Notes: generated by a model from the letters alone, not told the origin. A DNA stretch of 64,000 bases from Schizochytrium sp. CCTCC M209059 (GCA_000818945.1 KN805370.1:384111-448110); one strand, 5' to 3'; shown: positions 50,863 through 61,297, numbered from the stretch's first letter. Numbers and translations are program-made.

Positions 50863-51724
50863 TCATGAGATCCATGAACGAAGGTGGCCCCAAAGTGATA
50901 CAGCGGCCGCACCTCCGGCGCGAATATCGGCGCTCGGTTGAACGAGACTCCAGGGTCCGTTCAAACGAGCATCTGTAGGTGGTGTTGCTGATGCAATCAC
51001 GTCATCTTGAAGTTTATGCGTACTTTCCGCAGAGCTTGAAGCATCAGCGGGAGCACTACTAACGCCCGAGTCAGAAACTTGGGACGGCAAAGGATTGTGT
51101 ACCGTCTGAGGAGGCAAAAGACTGTGGTCTATTATCTGGGCAACAGCCTTCTTGGCCGTGTCGTGAACCTCGTCAAACTCTTGATGTTCAGAGACGCTTG
51201 CATCGGCGAGCTGGAAAATTCGCATGGAGCGTTCTTTGAGAACTGGTGTCGCGCACCGTTTCACGCGCTCAGACGATTCCAAGCGAGACTCTAGCCCTTT
51301 CAGCACTTTTTCCAATTCTTCGATCTTGGCTGCCATCACCTTATTCACAAGTTCTCCTTGCTCTCGCACGCCCTGTGCTGATCCCTTGGCAGCTTCTTCG
51401 ACCTCCTCAATGCTCCGTGTCTTGGCACTGTTCACAAAGCTATCCTCCTTGAAATGCAACTGAAAGTCGGATTCTCTTTGATCCACACAATGGAGTCAAT
51501 GCAAAGGTACGCAATGGTTATGGGTCAGTGGATATCGCTCATCGGAGTGGCAGTCCAAGGACTCTCTCTAGCAAAACGTACTCCATCTGCTTTCGTAGCT
51601 TCAAGGACGCCAAATACAAAAGAAAGGGTGGCACGAGAGCACCCATGAAGTGCCAAAAGTGGTAGTGGAATCCACGTTTGCTGTGTCGAGTTGAGCGCAA
51701 GAGGCGTGCTCCATAACATTCCAT
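50863..51724 (-). CDS. Small membrane-anchored coiled-coil protein, function unknown
   Basis: Proposed two exons: 51582-51724 and 50863-51475 (251 aa). Intron 51476-51581 has a GTACGT donor and an AAAG acceptor (weaker than usual), and joins LRKQME with ESDFQLHF in frame. The second exon alone has no ATG (its frame opens with GTG), so an upstream exon is needed. The N-terminus MECYGARLL leads to one hydrophobic helix (ALVPPFLLYLASLKL), then a coiled coil at about residues 75-120 (VMAAKIEELEKVLKG), and a Ser/Ala/Pro-rich tail. No homologous family is recognised; a mitochondrial or ER-anchored tether is only a guess. Confidence 0.5.
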
Positions 51725-52534
51725 TCGATTGCATTTTGCGTATAGGTGAAAAGTCGAAAGAAAGTTAGACAAGAGACGCACCACGTCAGTCAGCGTCTTT
51801 TGCGCCTATGCAGGGACACCGACCGCGTCCTATCCTTTCGCACGTTGTCCTTCCGAGCTGCTCTTGTTCACACGTACCGTGTCTCGGGCACCACGAACAG
51901 CCGCATGACCCCGGTCTTTGGTGGTGGCGCCTTGGCGCCTCTTCTTCGCGGCATTCTGGCCCTCTTTTAGTTAAGAAGACTTCCGCTACACCGCGCGCGT
52001 GGCGCCGCACCGCGCTACGCGGTCCTTCTCACCCCCCAGCGCGACCTTTCTTCTTTCCTTCCTGGCCACCGCGCCGCGCTCCGCGAGCGCTGTTTTTGAC
52101 TTTTGCCTTGTTGCTTCTTGTGTTTTGTTTTGTTTTGGTTTGGTTTGATTTTTCGGGGCAGCTTGGGCTTTTGGGCTTGGACGGCCTTCGCAATGACTTT
52201 CGAGTGATCGGCCAACGCAGGCAGGGGTGAACCGCACGAGTTGGTATGTACCCCCTTGAGAGATTTGTTCGGTCTGATGGATGCGCAATTTGGAGAAGCT
52301 TTGATCGTTTCTGGACAGACAACATTCAAAATCCACGTTATTTTTCCAAATGAAATACAATACGCCAGACCTCGCCGCGTTTTGGATCAACGAAAAGCCC
52401 AAGATCATTTTTTCTTTTCTCACCACAGGGTGATCTAACTCGAAAATTGGGGCTTAGGCCTACTCTACAATGGATCTTCTTTGGTTGGACTTCTTATCAA
52501 AGAAAAAAAGATAATAGAAATAGTAGAACGATAC
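51725..52534. other. Spacer, no firm gene
   Basis: About 0.8 kb. On the minus strand, 52018-52240 has a Lys/Gln-rich open stretch (KVIAKAVQAQKPKLPRKIK...) that could be the exon of a small basic protein, but neither start nor splice sites could be fixed. Confidence 0.3.
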
Positions 52535-53641
52535 TTACAGGCTCGGCCGCGCTTCAATGTCGCCAGACGTTGTTTCGGCTTCAACGCCCGGACTTCCAGA
52601 CAGGTTGACTGACCGCGCCAGCGATGAAGCCCAAGACGCCAACGACTTGCCAGCGCCCTCGAGCTGCTCGAGCGTAGAAGCGCCTTCAGCTCCAACCGTG
52701 GCGGAAGACTCGCTTCCACTCTGGTTCACTTCCTTGCTCGGTCCATCGCCACCGTCGCCGCCACTGCTGCCGCCCTTGGTAAACGCCCCATTTACAAGGG
52801 ACATGACAGCTTCGACAAACTGAGGTCCAGCACCGGCCGGTCGCGAGAGGGCATGATCAGCATCCTCAATCACAAGCAGTTCGCTGCCCGGAATTGCCGC
52901 TTGAAGACGAACCCCGAGATCCGGATACGTGTCGTCAGGAACAAATTCATCATCTAATGAGATCGCGAGAAGAGTTTTAAAGGGTGCGAGATGCCCTAGC
53001 TTTTGCGCAAGCTCGGTATCCGTAAAGTCGGAACTGAAGAAATCATCTGCGCCGCCCTTGATGAAAAGGTCTACGCACCGTCTCGCCATCATCGGAGCGC
53101 GACCCCATAGCGTGGTCACAATTTTCTTCGGGTTTCCTTCGGCCATTGCTTGCTGTGCGTCCTCGCACAGCTTTCGAAGACGCTCCGGGTCCATTTCCAT
53201 AGTGAGTCCCTCACGATCCGAAACTGGGGCTTGCAAAGCCACAGCTTTGACAGCCTTGCGCAAAGCTTCGGGCGCGTCGCGTGTAAAGGTGCATATCATT
53301 TGGCAACCCGTCGAGTGTCCGACAAAGGCGATCTCAACAGGACCATGCCGCGCGCGCTCCGGGTCTTCCACGAGCGTCGTCACAAGGTGACAAAGATCAT
53401 CCAAATCGTGCTGCAAAGTGCCTGTACCAAATTGGCTGTACGAGGTTCGCAGCACGGGCTGCACGAGCGCAAGTCCAGTTTCCTTGGCTGCCTCGTCGAG
53501 AAGCCGCGTGTACGGCGTTGGCAAGAGGCCGTCCGTGAGTCCGCCCAGCATGATGATCACGCGAGGCGCGCTACACGTCCCACTCTCAAAGGCGACCAGC
53601 CTTTTGGCCGGCCAGTACTCGAGCAGTCTCCCCTCAAGCAT
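52535..53641 (-). CDS. Alpha/beta hydrolase of the DUF1749 type
   Basis: 368 aa. MLEGRLLEYWPAKRLVAFE opens the fold, followed by the oxyanion segment VIIMLGGLTDGLL. The nucleophile elbow is GHSTGCQ with Ser110; the acid is in SLDDEFVPDD (~229) and the histidine in DADHALSR (~262). This matches the DUF1749 family (fungal UPF0613-like esterase/lipase fold), whose substrates are mostly unknown. The C-terminal ~95 residues after the fold are low complexity (Gly/Ser/Ala/Glu). The TAA stop lies in a GTAAGT donor-like sequence (52538-52533), so a downstream exon is possible. The promoter is shared with the HECT gene. Confidence 0.85.
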   Translation of the reverse strand: MLEGRLLEYWPAKRLVAFESGTCSAPRVIIMLGGLTDGLLPTPYTRLLDEAAKETGLALVQPVLRTSYSQFGTGTLQHDLDDLCHLVTTLVEDPERARHGPVEIAFVGHSTGCQMICTFTRDAPEALRKAVKAVALQAPVSDREGLTMEMDPERLRKLCEDAQQAMAEGNPKKIVTTLWGRAPMMARRCVDLFIKGGADDFFSSDFTDTELAQKLGHLAPFKTLLAISLDDEFVPDDTYPDLGVRLQAAIPGSELLVIEDADHALSRPAGAGPQFVEAVMSLVNGAFTKGGSSGGDGGDGPSKEVNQSGSESSATVGAEGASTLEQLEGAGKSLASWASSLARSVNLSGSPGVEAETTSGDIEARPSL

Positions 53642-54360
53642 CGTCTCCCTTCTGCCGTCGACGACAGCTTACTTTCTTCGCGCTCGCTCGCTCGCTCGCT
53701 CGCTCAGAGACGCTGAGCGTCTCGACAACGTCGTCGCGATCGGTTTTGGCACCGACGCCAAGCCAAGCCAAGCCAAGCCAAGCCAAGCCAAGCCAAGCCA
53801 CGTCAAGCCCGGAGCTCGTCCACGTGTGCAGTCTTGTCTTGCGCCAGACCCGCGGAGGCTGCCGCGCGAGCTCTTCTGCACCGCAGAAGCCGCAGAGGTT
53901 CTGGAGCTCGAGCTTGTGCTCTTTCTTTGCTGCTCTCTCTTTGCTCTTTGCTCGCAGAGAGAGAGAAAGATCCGCGGCACTGCACCATGAAGCGAGCAAC
54001 AAACAGCAAGCAAAACCCGGACTGCCTCGGCTGACTTCGGCTCGCCGCGAACCACTCGCGACCGACCGGCCGGCCCCGCGCAGCTGCGCCCGCTCCGCCG
54101 CGCCGTCGCAAACGTCCGCGACGTTCCCCCGCGCCCGTGCCGGCGGCGGCGGCGGCGTGCAGGTTGGCACTCGCGGCGGTGTCGAGGCGAGGATCTTCGG
54201 CGAGTTTCCCTCGCGCGATCAGATCTCGAGCTGGGAAAACGCGCGGCGCGCGTGTGCAGAGCGGAGGGCGGTGAGGTGTCTGCCAGGCCCGCGCGCGGTC
54301 CAGCAGGACGGCGACGCGGACACGTGCCTGCGCGCGCGAACGTGAGAGAAAGCCGCGACC
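53642..54360. promoter_or_regulatory. Divergent promoter with AAGCC pentamer array
   Basis: 0.7 kb head-to-head spacer. An (AAGCC)n array at 53757-53800 reads in the sense orientation of the HECT gene. A (CGCT)n run is at 53685-53706 and a (CGG)n run near 54140. Confidence 0.6.
53757..53800. repeat. AAGCC pentamer array
   Basis: About eight tandem AAGCC units in the divergent spacer. Related AAGCAA/AAGCC runs sit at 59446-59496 (complement) and 61187-61232. Confidence 0.95.
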
Positions 54361-57300
54361 ATGTGGGATGGCTCGTTCAAATCGAGTCGCCAGGTGTCCA
54401 TGCGCGGCAAGAGCGCCCGCGAGGAGAGCCGCAACGAGGTGAAAGAGCGCATTAGGCGGGACCGCGAGAGACGCAGGCGCGAGAAACTCGAAGAAACTGC
54501 GGGTTTCACCCTGGTTCGCGTAGGTTTCTCGTTCCTCGTTCGCCAAGAGGCCAGACGCCAGGCCGCTGCCAACTGGACGCGCCATATCCAGGACCTCGCG
54601 GAAACTTCGTCCAAGAGATCGTCTAGTAGCAACAGCAGGAAAATCGCAAAGGCTGTACCTGATCTGTCACGGTTTCTCATCTTCAGCTACGACAAGCAGC
54701 GCCCGGACCAAAGCATTGACGTGGACAGCATGTGCTACTATTGTCAATGGCTCGTGGACGCCATCAGCAAGGACGAGCTGTCAGACGTACGCATTCCTGT
54801 TCTGTCTGCGATTCTTCTCGACGTCTTACAAGGCGCCCTCTATGGTACCCTCTCGCGATCCACGAATCGAGCAGGGGTATTTAGCAATGAGGATCTCATC
54901 AGTGCTCTCGCGAGTGCACTCACGCACTTGCTCGAGGGCGACAAGCTCCGCCCTCTTCGAACTGCCTTTATCAACCCTACACAACCGTCGCGCCGATACA
55001 GTGCATCCATTCCTTCGATTTTGCGGAGGCTGATTAAGCTAGACGGCATCGAAAAGTGCGTCGATGAGCTCTCCCTTGTGCAAATGCTCTCGGTTGCCGT
55101 GGCAGACTTTGTTGCGAATGCCGACGAGGTAGAGATTGACGACAGCGAAAAGGGCAACCTTGAAGCGGAGACACTCAGGGACACGGATGTGGTCATGCAC
55201 GAGTTCGCCTGTGCAGTCCTTTGCGTGGAAGAAGCCCAGCTGCAGGCTATGGGAATGGATGAGATCCTGTTCACGCGATTCTCGGCAAGCGCTTGGGCGG
55301 TATCTTTGCGCGGCATGGGCGATCTGGCGTCCTCTGCGTCAAAGGACTCGGCGCTCATTCTTGCCAATGTGCTCCGCATCACGCGGGCTAGTGCAGAAGA
55401 CAGCCCTGATCGTCAGGACGTCCGGGCCGTGTACTGGCGCGCTGTCCGCTCGATGCTGTCCAGCACGCGTAGCAACGCTCACATTCTTGAGACGGTGCCC
55501 GAGCTACGGCAGTTTCGCACCCCTACCAAGGTGACGGATGAGTTCTACGCAGTTCTCGAGCCGGATCCCAAGCTCGATCTCGCCCTTGCTGTCTGTTCAG
55601 CGTACGAGATCATTCGTCGTAAATGGACAAGGCCACCGCGAGGCGGGGGTGCATCCAGCCAGGGTAGTGCGCGATCACTTGATGTCTTGAGCGCCTCGGG
55701 CGTAGTCACTGGCGCGGTGGCCTTTACCTCGCACAAGCGATCCATCGTGCGCATGCTTTGGCTTCTCTTTGTCGATTTTCTGGACGACAATGGCGCGATA
55801 AACCCGGAGATTTTTCGAAACTTCTCCTTTGATGAGGTGTGCAGCACCTTGACCTTTACCTGCGCTGTCACCTGCCAACTGCTGCCTGCTCTGGACGACG
55901 AAGAGATCTTTATCAAGGGAACACCGCTCTCGGTGGATCTCCTTCAGAGAATTGCTCTTTTCCTCAAGTACGTTCTCTATGAGGGGTTCTGGCTGCAAAA
56001 GGGCTCGACCACTCCGCGTTTTCAAGACTTTCCTGAGGAGCTCCTCACAAAAGGCGCCGAGCTCTATGACCAGCTTTTTGAGCGTCACTGCAGACATCCC
56101 ATCATGGACGATGCCCGATGGCTTTTCCCCAGCATTCGCGAGGACGAACTCGGTATTTCTGTGATGCCCCCTTTGACGCGCGAGGCACCGCAGAATCGGG
56201 CCGGCCGGAGACGTATGCCACTTCAGAATGGTGCCCGGTCATGGTTTACACAGCGTTCAGGACTGCCCCGTGCTGAAGTGCTTGGTCATGCATCTGGTGG
56301 CACTATGGATCACAATGATGGTCTCGAGAGCGACGAGTCAGATTCTGATGCTGAGAGCGTGGACAGCGACTCTGATGAAGATGGAGCAAGTGCCGCCAAG
56401 GCTGGCATCACGCCCGAGAACGCCTCGGAACGTGTCAAGCAACTCTTGCGTACATTACCAGAGACGGTCCCTTTTCACCAACGCACGCGCGTGTTCTCGC
56501 ACTACCTCTCCAACGATCGCCGCTCCGTGAGGTCGCGACGCGTGCACAGGGACTTTACGCGTATCACGGTGCATCGCGGTAGCGTGTATCAAAATGCCTT
56601 GGATACCCTCGGGGGGAAGGGCCCATTCAAGGGCCGCATCCAGGTCGTCTTTAAGAATCAGCAGGGCCTCGACGAGAGTGGTATCGACGGTGGTGGTCTC
56701 TTCAAAGAGTTTATGTTGGATCTTATGAACGAAGCCTTTGACCTCGACAATGGTCTTTGGAAGGCGACAGCGAACCAAGAAATTTACCCGAATCCTGACC
56801 GCGCCTGCGCGGCGCCTGAAAAGCTGCGGCAGTACGAGTTTATTGGTGTCATGCTCGGCAAAGCCATCTACGAGGGCATTCTCTTGGAACTGAGTCTGGC
56901 GCCGTTCTTTCTGAACTCGATTTTGGGCCGCCGCAACCACCTCCACGATCTCCAGAGCCTTGATCCCGAGATTTATCGCAACGTGATTCATCTCAAGTCA
57001 CTGGCAGACCCTGCGAGCGTGGGTTTGACGTTTAGCACGGTCTCGACGCGAAATGGCGTATCGGAGGAAGTCGACTTGATTCCCAATGGATCGCGCATCG
57101 AGGTCAGCAAGGCCAACTACCTCCAGTATGTCCTGCGTCTTTCGAGCTATCGTCTGAACGAGGAGTTTCGTCCACAGACCATGGCATTTCTGAGCGGTTT
57201 CACCTCGATGATCTCGGAAAAGTGGATCCAGATGTTCAAGCCTCGTGAGCTGCAGCTCGTGATTGGTGGATCGGATGAGGGCTTTAGCGTCGCTGAGATG

Positions 57301-57630
57301 CGAGATGCTTGCGCGTATAGCAATGGCTATCACTCTTCGCAACCATTCATCCAAGACTTTTGGGCAATTGTGGAAGAGATGGACAAGGAGGAGCGCGGTC
57401 TCTTGCTTCGCTTCATCACCTCGTGCAGCAAACCGCCGCTGCAAGGTTTTGGATCGCTCAGGCCTTCACTCTGTATCGGTCGCGTCGCCATTGAGAACGA
57501 CAACGAACGCCTTCCGACCGCGAGCACCTGCGTGAACCTTTTTAAACTCCCCGAGTACTCGAGCAAGGCTGTTCTCCGTGAAAAGATTTTCATCGCGATC
57601 AAAAGCGCTTCGGGCTTTGAACTCTCATGA
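54361..57630 (+). CDS. HECT-type E3 ubiquitin ligase, UBE3B/UBE3C-like
   Basis: 1089 aa, intronless. The N-terminus MWDGSFKSSRQVSMRGKS followed by RIRRDRERRRREK matches the UBE3B/UBE3C start (a short basic IQ-like leader), then a helical middle of ~550 residues and an acidic patch (ESDESDSDAESVDSDSDE, ~655). The HECT domain fills about residues 735-1089: DESGIDGGGLFKEFMLDL, YEFIGVMLGKAIYEGI and LQLVIGGSDE, with catalytic Cys1057 in STCVNLFKLPEYSS. HECT ligases take ubiquitin onto this Cys before passing it to substrate; UBE3C makes chains at the proteasome. The C-terminal ELS end is close to the family's usual length after the catalytic Cys. Confidence 0.93.
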   Translation: MWDGSFKSSRQVSMRGKSAREESRNEVKERIRRDRERRRREKLEETAGFTLVRVGFSFLVRQEARRQAAANWTRHIQDLAETSSKRSSSSNSRKIAKAVPDLSRFLIFSYDKQRPDQSIDVDSMCYYCQWLVDAISKDELSDVRIPVLSAILLDVLQGALYGTLSRSTNRAGVFSNEDLISALASALTHLLEGDKLRPLRTAFINPTQPSRRYSASIPSILRRLIKLDGIEKCVDELSLVQMLSVAVADFVANADEVEIDDSEKGNLEAETLRDTDVVMHEFACAVLCVEEAQLQAMGMDEILFTRFSASAWAVSLRGMGDLASSASKDSALILANVLRITRASAEDSPDRQDVRAVYWRAVRSMLSSTRSNAHILETVPELRQFRTPTKVTDEFYAVLEPDPKLDLALAVCSAYEIIRRKWTRPPRGGGASSQGSARSLDVLSASGVVTGAVAFTSHKRSIVRMLWLLFVDFLDDNGAINPEIFRNFSFDEVCSTLTFTCAVTCQLLPALDDEEIFIKGTPLSVDLLQRIALFLKYVLYEGFWLQKGSTTPRFQDFPEELLTKGAELYDQLFERHCRHPIMDDARWLFPSIREDELGISVMPPLTREAPQNRAGRRRMPLQNGARSWFTQRSGLPRAEVLGHASGGTMDHNDGLESDESDSDAESVDSDSDEDGASAAKAGITPENASERVKQLLRTLPETVPFHQRTRVFSHYLSNDRRSVRSRRVHRDFTRITVHRGSVYQNALDTLGGKGPFKGRIQVVFKNQQGLDESGIDGGGLFKEFMLDLMNEAFDLDNGLWKATANQEIYPNPDRACAAPEKLRQYEFIGVMLGKAIYEGILLELSLAPFFLNSILGRRNHLHDLQSLDPEIYRNVIHLKSLADPASVGLTFSTVSTRNGVSEEVDLIPNGSRIEVSKANYLQYVLRLSSYRLNEEFRPQTMAFLSGFTSMISEKWIQMFKPRELQLVIGGSDEGFSVAEMRDACAYSNGYHSSQPFIQDFWAIVEEMDKEERGLLLRFITSCSKPPLQGFGSLRPSLCIGRVAIENDNERLPTASTCVNLFKLPEYSSKAVLREKIFIAIKSASGFELS

Positions 57631-58081
57631 AAACGAGGGGCCAAAGCGAGCGCTGGCTACCTCGGGTGGAGCGAAGTCACGCTGCTATGTCCGGGCGCAT
57701 TGTACTAACAAAACACAAGCAATCGTAAATCATGCAGCAACCTGTTTTTTCTGTTTCTCTTTTAGGAGAAGGGGCGCGGTTTTTGTTGTGGAAACTAGAA
57801 TGAAGTATCTCGCTTCGATATATATATCAGCCAATTTGTGTCAACGTGGCGAGCACGAATCATGCTTTTCATTCCAAGGGTCTGAATTTGAACTGCGACT
57901 TCTACGCAAAGAGGTCAATCCAACAGTAAAGGGGGAAAGATGGAGGATTTGATTTGGTAGTCTGAAAGATTAAAGAAAAGAAATGTTGCGTTGATGGAAA
58001 AAGGGAGACGCGCTGCTCCGCGCAACAAAAGAAGTGGGCAAGAGACGGTGCGGATGCGATTGAATGTGCAGAGTGCTCGTC
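57631..58081. other. Tail-to-tail spacer
   Basis: About 450 bp. It is A/T-richer with no gene. A TATATATA run (57821-57827) occurs. Confidence 0.6.
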
Positions 58082-59368
58082 TTACTTGGTCACCTCGTGG
58101 AGCGCAGCAGCCAAATAGCTAACGTTCTCCTTGGTCACACCGGCCATGGAGATACGGCCGTCCTTGGTCATGTAGACGTGGTGCTTCTCGCGCATCTCGA
58201 GAACCTGGTCCTCGGTGATGCCCGAGTAGCAGAACATGCCGATCTGGTCGGTCACGTGGCTCCAGTCACGCGTGGAGCCCTCCTTTTCGAGGTTGGACTT
58301 GAGCAGATCACGCATGCGAATGATGCGGTCCGCCATGCTCTTGCACTCCTCACGCCACTGCTTCTCGAGAGCCGGGTCGCTGAGAATCGTCTGTACAATG
58401 CGCGCGCCGTTGGCGGGCGGGTTCGAGTACATGGGGCGGATGAGAAGCTTGAGCTGGGACTCAACGCGAGCGGCCTCGTCCTTGTCGGCGCAGACGACAC
58501 TGAGCGCGCCGACGCGCTCGCCGTAGAGACCAAAATTCTTGGCAAACGACTGGCCGAGCAGGACCTGGTGGCCCTCATCGACAAAGAGGCGGATCGCGCC
58601 GGCATCCTTTTCGGCGTCGCCGGAGGCAAAGCCCTGGTAGGCGCAGTCAAAGAAGGGGACGTGCTTCTTGGTCTTCATGACGTCCGAGATCTCGCGCCAC
58701 TGGTTCATGGTCGGGTCGGAGCCCGTGGGGTTGTGGGCGCAGGCGTGCAGAAGGAAGGCCGAACCGTCGGGGGCGTCCTTCATGTCTTTGATCATGCCCT
58801 CGACGTTGACGCCCACAATGTCGCGGTCAAAGTAGGTGTACTGCTTGACCTCCATGCCGGCGTCGCGGAAAATGGGAATGTGGTTGCCCCAGGTCGGGTT
58901 GGGCATGTAGATGGCGTTCTGCGCCGAGATGCCAAAGCGGTTGAAGAACTCGCCCACGAGACGGCAGGCGCCCGTGCCGGAGAGGGTCTGCACGCCGGCG
59001 ATGCGTCCCTCCTTGAGCGGCGCGCTGTTGTCGCCGTATCCAAAGCGGAGCGAAAGGTCGACAAAGGAAGGCAGGCCGGAGATACCAAGGTACTCCTTGT
59101 TGACGCCGTCCTCAAGGATCTTCTTCTCGGCGGCGCGCACGGAAGGGAGCACCCAGGGCTTTCCGTCCTCGCCGCGGTAGGCGCCGACGCCCAGGCTGAC
59201 CTTGCGCGGGTCCGTGTCCTTGTTGTACATCTCCGTCAGTCCGAGGATAGGGTCCGCCGGGCCCATGGGCACCTCTGCCCACGTGCTGGCCAGACGCGAG
59301 CCCGCCGCCGCGCCCACCGCGCCGCGCCCGCGGGCCGCCGCCGCCGCCACGCCTCCGCGCGCGAGCAT
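58082..59368 (-). CDS. GOT2: Aspartate aminotransferase, mitochondrial type
   Basis: 428 aa. A positively charged Ala/Gly/Arg presequence (MLARGGVAAAAARGRG) predicts mitochondrial import. The mature part starts TWAEVPMGPADPILGL, as in eukaryotic AATs. Visible are SLGVGAYRGEDGKPWVLPSV, GTGACRLVGEF, NPTWGNH, ACAHNPTG, FFDCAYQGFASG and the PLP Schiff-base lysine, Lys277, in QSFAKNFGLYGERVG. The enzyme interconverts aspartate and 2-oxoglutarate with oxaloacetate and glutamate and serves the malate-aspartate shuttle. The upstream leader contains a GCAAA/GCCAA-type pentamer repeat. Confidence 0.97.
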   Translation of the reverse strand: MLARGGVAAAAARGRGAVGAAAGSRLASTWAEVPMGPADPILGLTEMYNKDTDPRKVSLGVGAYRGEDGKPWVLPSVRAAEKKILEDGVNKEYLGISGLPSFVDLSLRFGYGDNSAPLKEGRIAGVQTLSGTGACRLVGEFFNRFGISAQNAIYMPNPTWGNHIPIFRDAGMEVKQYTYFDRDIVGVNVEGMIKDMKDAPDGSAFLLHACAHNPTGSDPTMNQWREISDVMKTKKHVPFFDCAYQGFASGDAEKDAGAIRLFVDEGHQVLLGQSFAKNFGLYGERVGALSVVCADKDEAARVESQLKLLIRPMYSNPPANGARIVQTILSDPALEKQWREECKSMADRIIRMRDLLKSNLEKEGSTRDWSHVTDQIGMFCYSGITEDQVLEMREKHHVYMTKDGRISMAGVTKENVSYLAAALHEVTK

Positions 59369-59445
59369 CCTGCCTCGGTCCGTCTCGCCGCGCCTCTCTC
59401 GGTCCCCTCGTGCGCCGCTGCTGTCGCCGCTGTCGTCGCTGTTCG

Positions 59446-59496
59446 CGCTTTGCTTTGCTTTGCTTGGCTTGGCTTTGCTTTCCTTTGCTTTGCTTT
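59446..59496. repeat. GCTTT/GCTTG pentamer-like repeat
   Basis: Reads as AAAGC/AAGCC units in the sense orientation of the AAT leader. Confidence 0.9.
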
Positions 59497-59929
59497 AAGT
59501 CGCTTGGCTTGATCTTTTTCCTTCTTTTCTCCAATGCCTTCCTTGTAGGCTATAGTTAATAAGTAGGCTTTGTGGAGAGGCCGCGGTTTCGTTACTGCCG
59601 ATCGACAGATGCGACGATCGAGCTCGAGCTCTGCAAGCTCAACCGACCAAGCGCAGATCGTCTCGAGCTTGCGCTTGAGCTTGCGCTTGAGCTTGCGCCT
59701 GCGCTTGCGCTTGAGCTTGGTTTTTGGTGCAGACCTTGCTAGATCTTGGTGAAGAAGAAGAAGAAGAAGAAGAAGAAGAAGAAGAAGGAGAAGGAGAAGG
59801 AGATGGAGGAGACTGAGAAAGAGCGCCGTAAGGAGCGAGTGGACGGCGGCCACGAACTTGCAGGAAGAGGAGGCGAGGAGAGGGAAGGAATGAGGAGCGA
59901 TCGAGGGCAGTTTTCAGGAAAATGGTGCC

Positions 59930-60766
59930 ATGAACGAGGGCCGACCGACGAAAAGGTCCGGCAAGGAAGGAAGGAATGAGCGGGCGTTGGTGAGAGTAGA
60001 TGGATATAACGCTGCTGCGCTTGCGTACGCCACTGGCCAATTGTTGCAAAATGCAGCGTCTGCCGTCGATAAGCTAAGACTAGAAAGGAGAAGAGCCAGA
60101 GTCCAGGCTGCTGGTGCCGATGCTGTCAGGCTGCAGACGCCGCGTTCTTCGAAGCGTCGCTCGCGTGGCTGGACTCGCATCGCCTCGTCGGATTATCCTC
60201 ATCCACTTATTTACGTACTACACCGTCATCCATCATCCATCACATCATACAATGAAGGGCACGCGAGACTCCTCCTCGACCCAGCCCGGGCCGGTGGAAA
60301 ACCAGATCAGACCAAGCCGATCACACCAAAGCTGATCGCGGCGCAGATGGCCGCGCCGTCGCCGCAGGCGCGCCAGCCCGGCCCGGCGAGCCCCGCCCCG
60401 CGCAACAGAACGCGGAAGCGGAGTCGGCCTCGCGCGGCTCCCCGCCCCGGGCGCCGCGGGGTGGAGGCCGGGCCTGGCCCGGGAGAGATAGAGTACCTGG
60501 GCCCCTTAGAGGAGGCTCCCTTGGGGCGCCTGCGCAGGCGGGAGCGGGCGGCAGGAAGCAGGCGCGCGGAAGCGGCGATTGGCGAGGGCGAGGACGACGA
60601 CGACTGCGAGGTAGAGGAAGAGGACAGAATGGGCCAAGGGCGTTGGCGTTGGAGCTGGGAGGAAAGTTTGCGCGTGATATCTTGGAGCGAAGAGCACAAG
60701 CTCAGGAATTGGGGTCGACGAGCCCCTTTCGTCCATGGAGTGGAGATGGCGGAGGAGGATGACTAG
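59930..60766 (+). CDS. Possible 278-aa Arg/Pro-rich protein (weak)
   Basis: An open frame of 278 codons. A stretch near residues 25-65 (GYNAAALAYATGQLLQNAAS) looks protein-like; the rest is Arg/Pro-rich and ends acidic (EGEDDDDCEVEEED). No known domain is seen, codon use is like other low-complexity shadows here, and the start is arbitrary. It could also be non-coding leader of the SelW-like transcript. Confidence 0.25.
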   Translation: MNEGRPTKRSGKEGRNERALVRVDGYNAAALAYATGQLLQNAASAVDKLRLERRRARVQAAGADAVRLQTPRSSKRRSRGWTRIASSDYPHPLIYVLHRHPSSITSYNEGHARLLLDPARAGGKPDQTKPITPKLIAAQMAAPSPQARQPGPASPAPRNRTRKRSRPRAAPRPGRRGVEAGPGPGEIEYLGPLEEAPLGRLRRRERAAGSRRAEAAIGEGEDDDDCEVEEEDRMGQGRWRWSWEESLRVISWSEEHKLRNWGRRAPFVHGVEMAEEDD

Positions 60767-61017
60767 GCAAGGTGCAAGTGCCAGATGAGATGCCATTTAT
60801 ACGGCATGCGTTCAAGATGGCGAAGAAACGGAGCCCACATGAAGAGTTTGGACCAAGGTTTGCACATTGCAAAACACAGACAAAAGCAATTGAGTGACAA
60901 GCTGCGCTCGAACACAGTACGAGCAAGGTCATGAGGAATACATAGGCCTACTCCACAACAGTCTGATGCTCATACGCTCATCCGTGGCGTGATTGGCCTA
61001 TACCGCACGAGCGTCGA

Positions 61018-61048
61018 CAAGCACAAGCACAAGCACAAGCACAAGTAC
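61018..61048. repeat. CACAAG hexamer array beside a 16-bp palindrome
   Basis: About five CACAAG units run straight into the perfect palindrome GTACTAGGCCTAGTAC (61045-61060). Confidence 0.9.
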
Positions 61049-61186
61049 TAGGCCTAGTACAAGGACTACAGGTGTATACGTACGTACAACAAGCACGTCA
61101 AGCACAAGGCGGCGGAAAGCACTTTCGGCGACCCAAAGAGCCTAACAAACACACCCTGACGCGCACAAGGCGGCCACTGTCGACGG

Positions 61187-61232
61187 AGCAAAGCAAGGCA
61201 AGGCACGGCAAGGCCAAGCAAAGCCCGAAGCA
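61187..61232. repeat. AAGCA/AAGGC pentamer-like repeat
   Basis: Sense-orientation pentamers about 65 bp before the ATG of the Rdx gene, resembling those before the AAT and HECT genes. Confidence 0.85.
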
Positions 61233-61297
61233 GACGCGCACGACCTCCGAGGAGCACGCTCGCGACGGGGAGCGAGAGGCGTCTCGAGAGCGCGAGA

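Larger units (their letters stand above)
59369..61297. other. Divergent spacer with pentamer, hexamer and GAA repeats; possible small ORF
   Basis: 1.9 kb. It has GCTTT/GCTTG pentamers (59446-59496), GCTTGA/GCTTGC hexamers (59668-59718), GAA (59751-59786), a CACAAG array (61018-61048) and a 16-bp perfect palindrome (61045-61060). Its longest frame (59930-60766 +, 278 aa) is described separately. Confidence 0.5.

Noticed and set aside
58064..59512. 482-aa open frame on the plus strand opposite the aminotransferase
   Set aside because: Exact antisense of a clear AAT gene; no domain, same codon-bias artefact.
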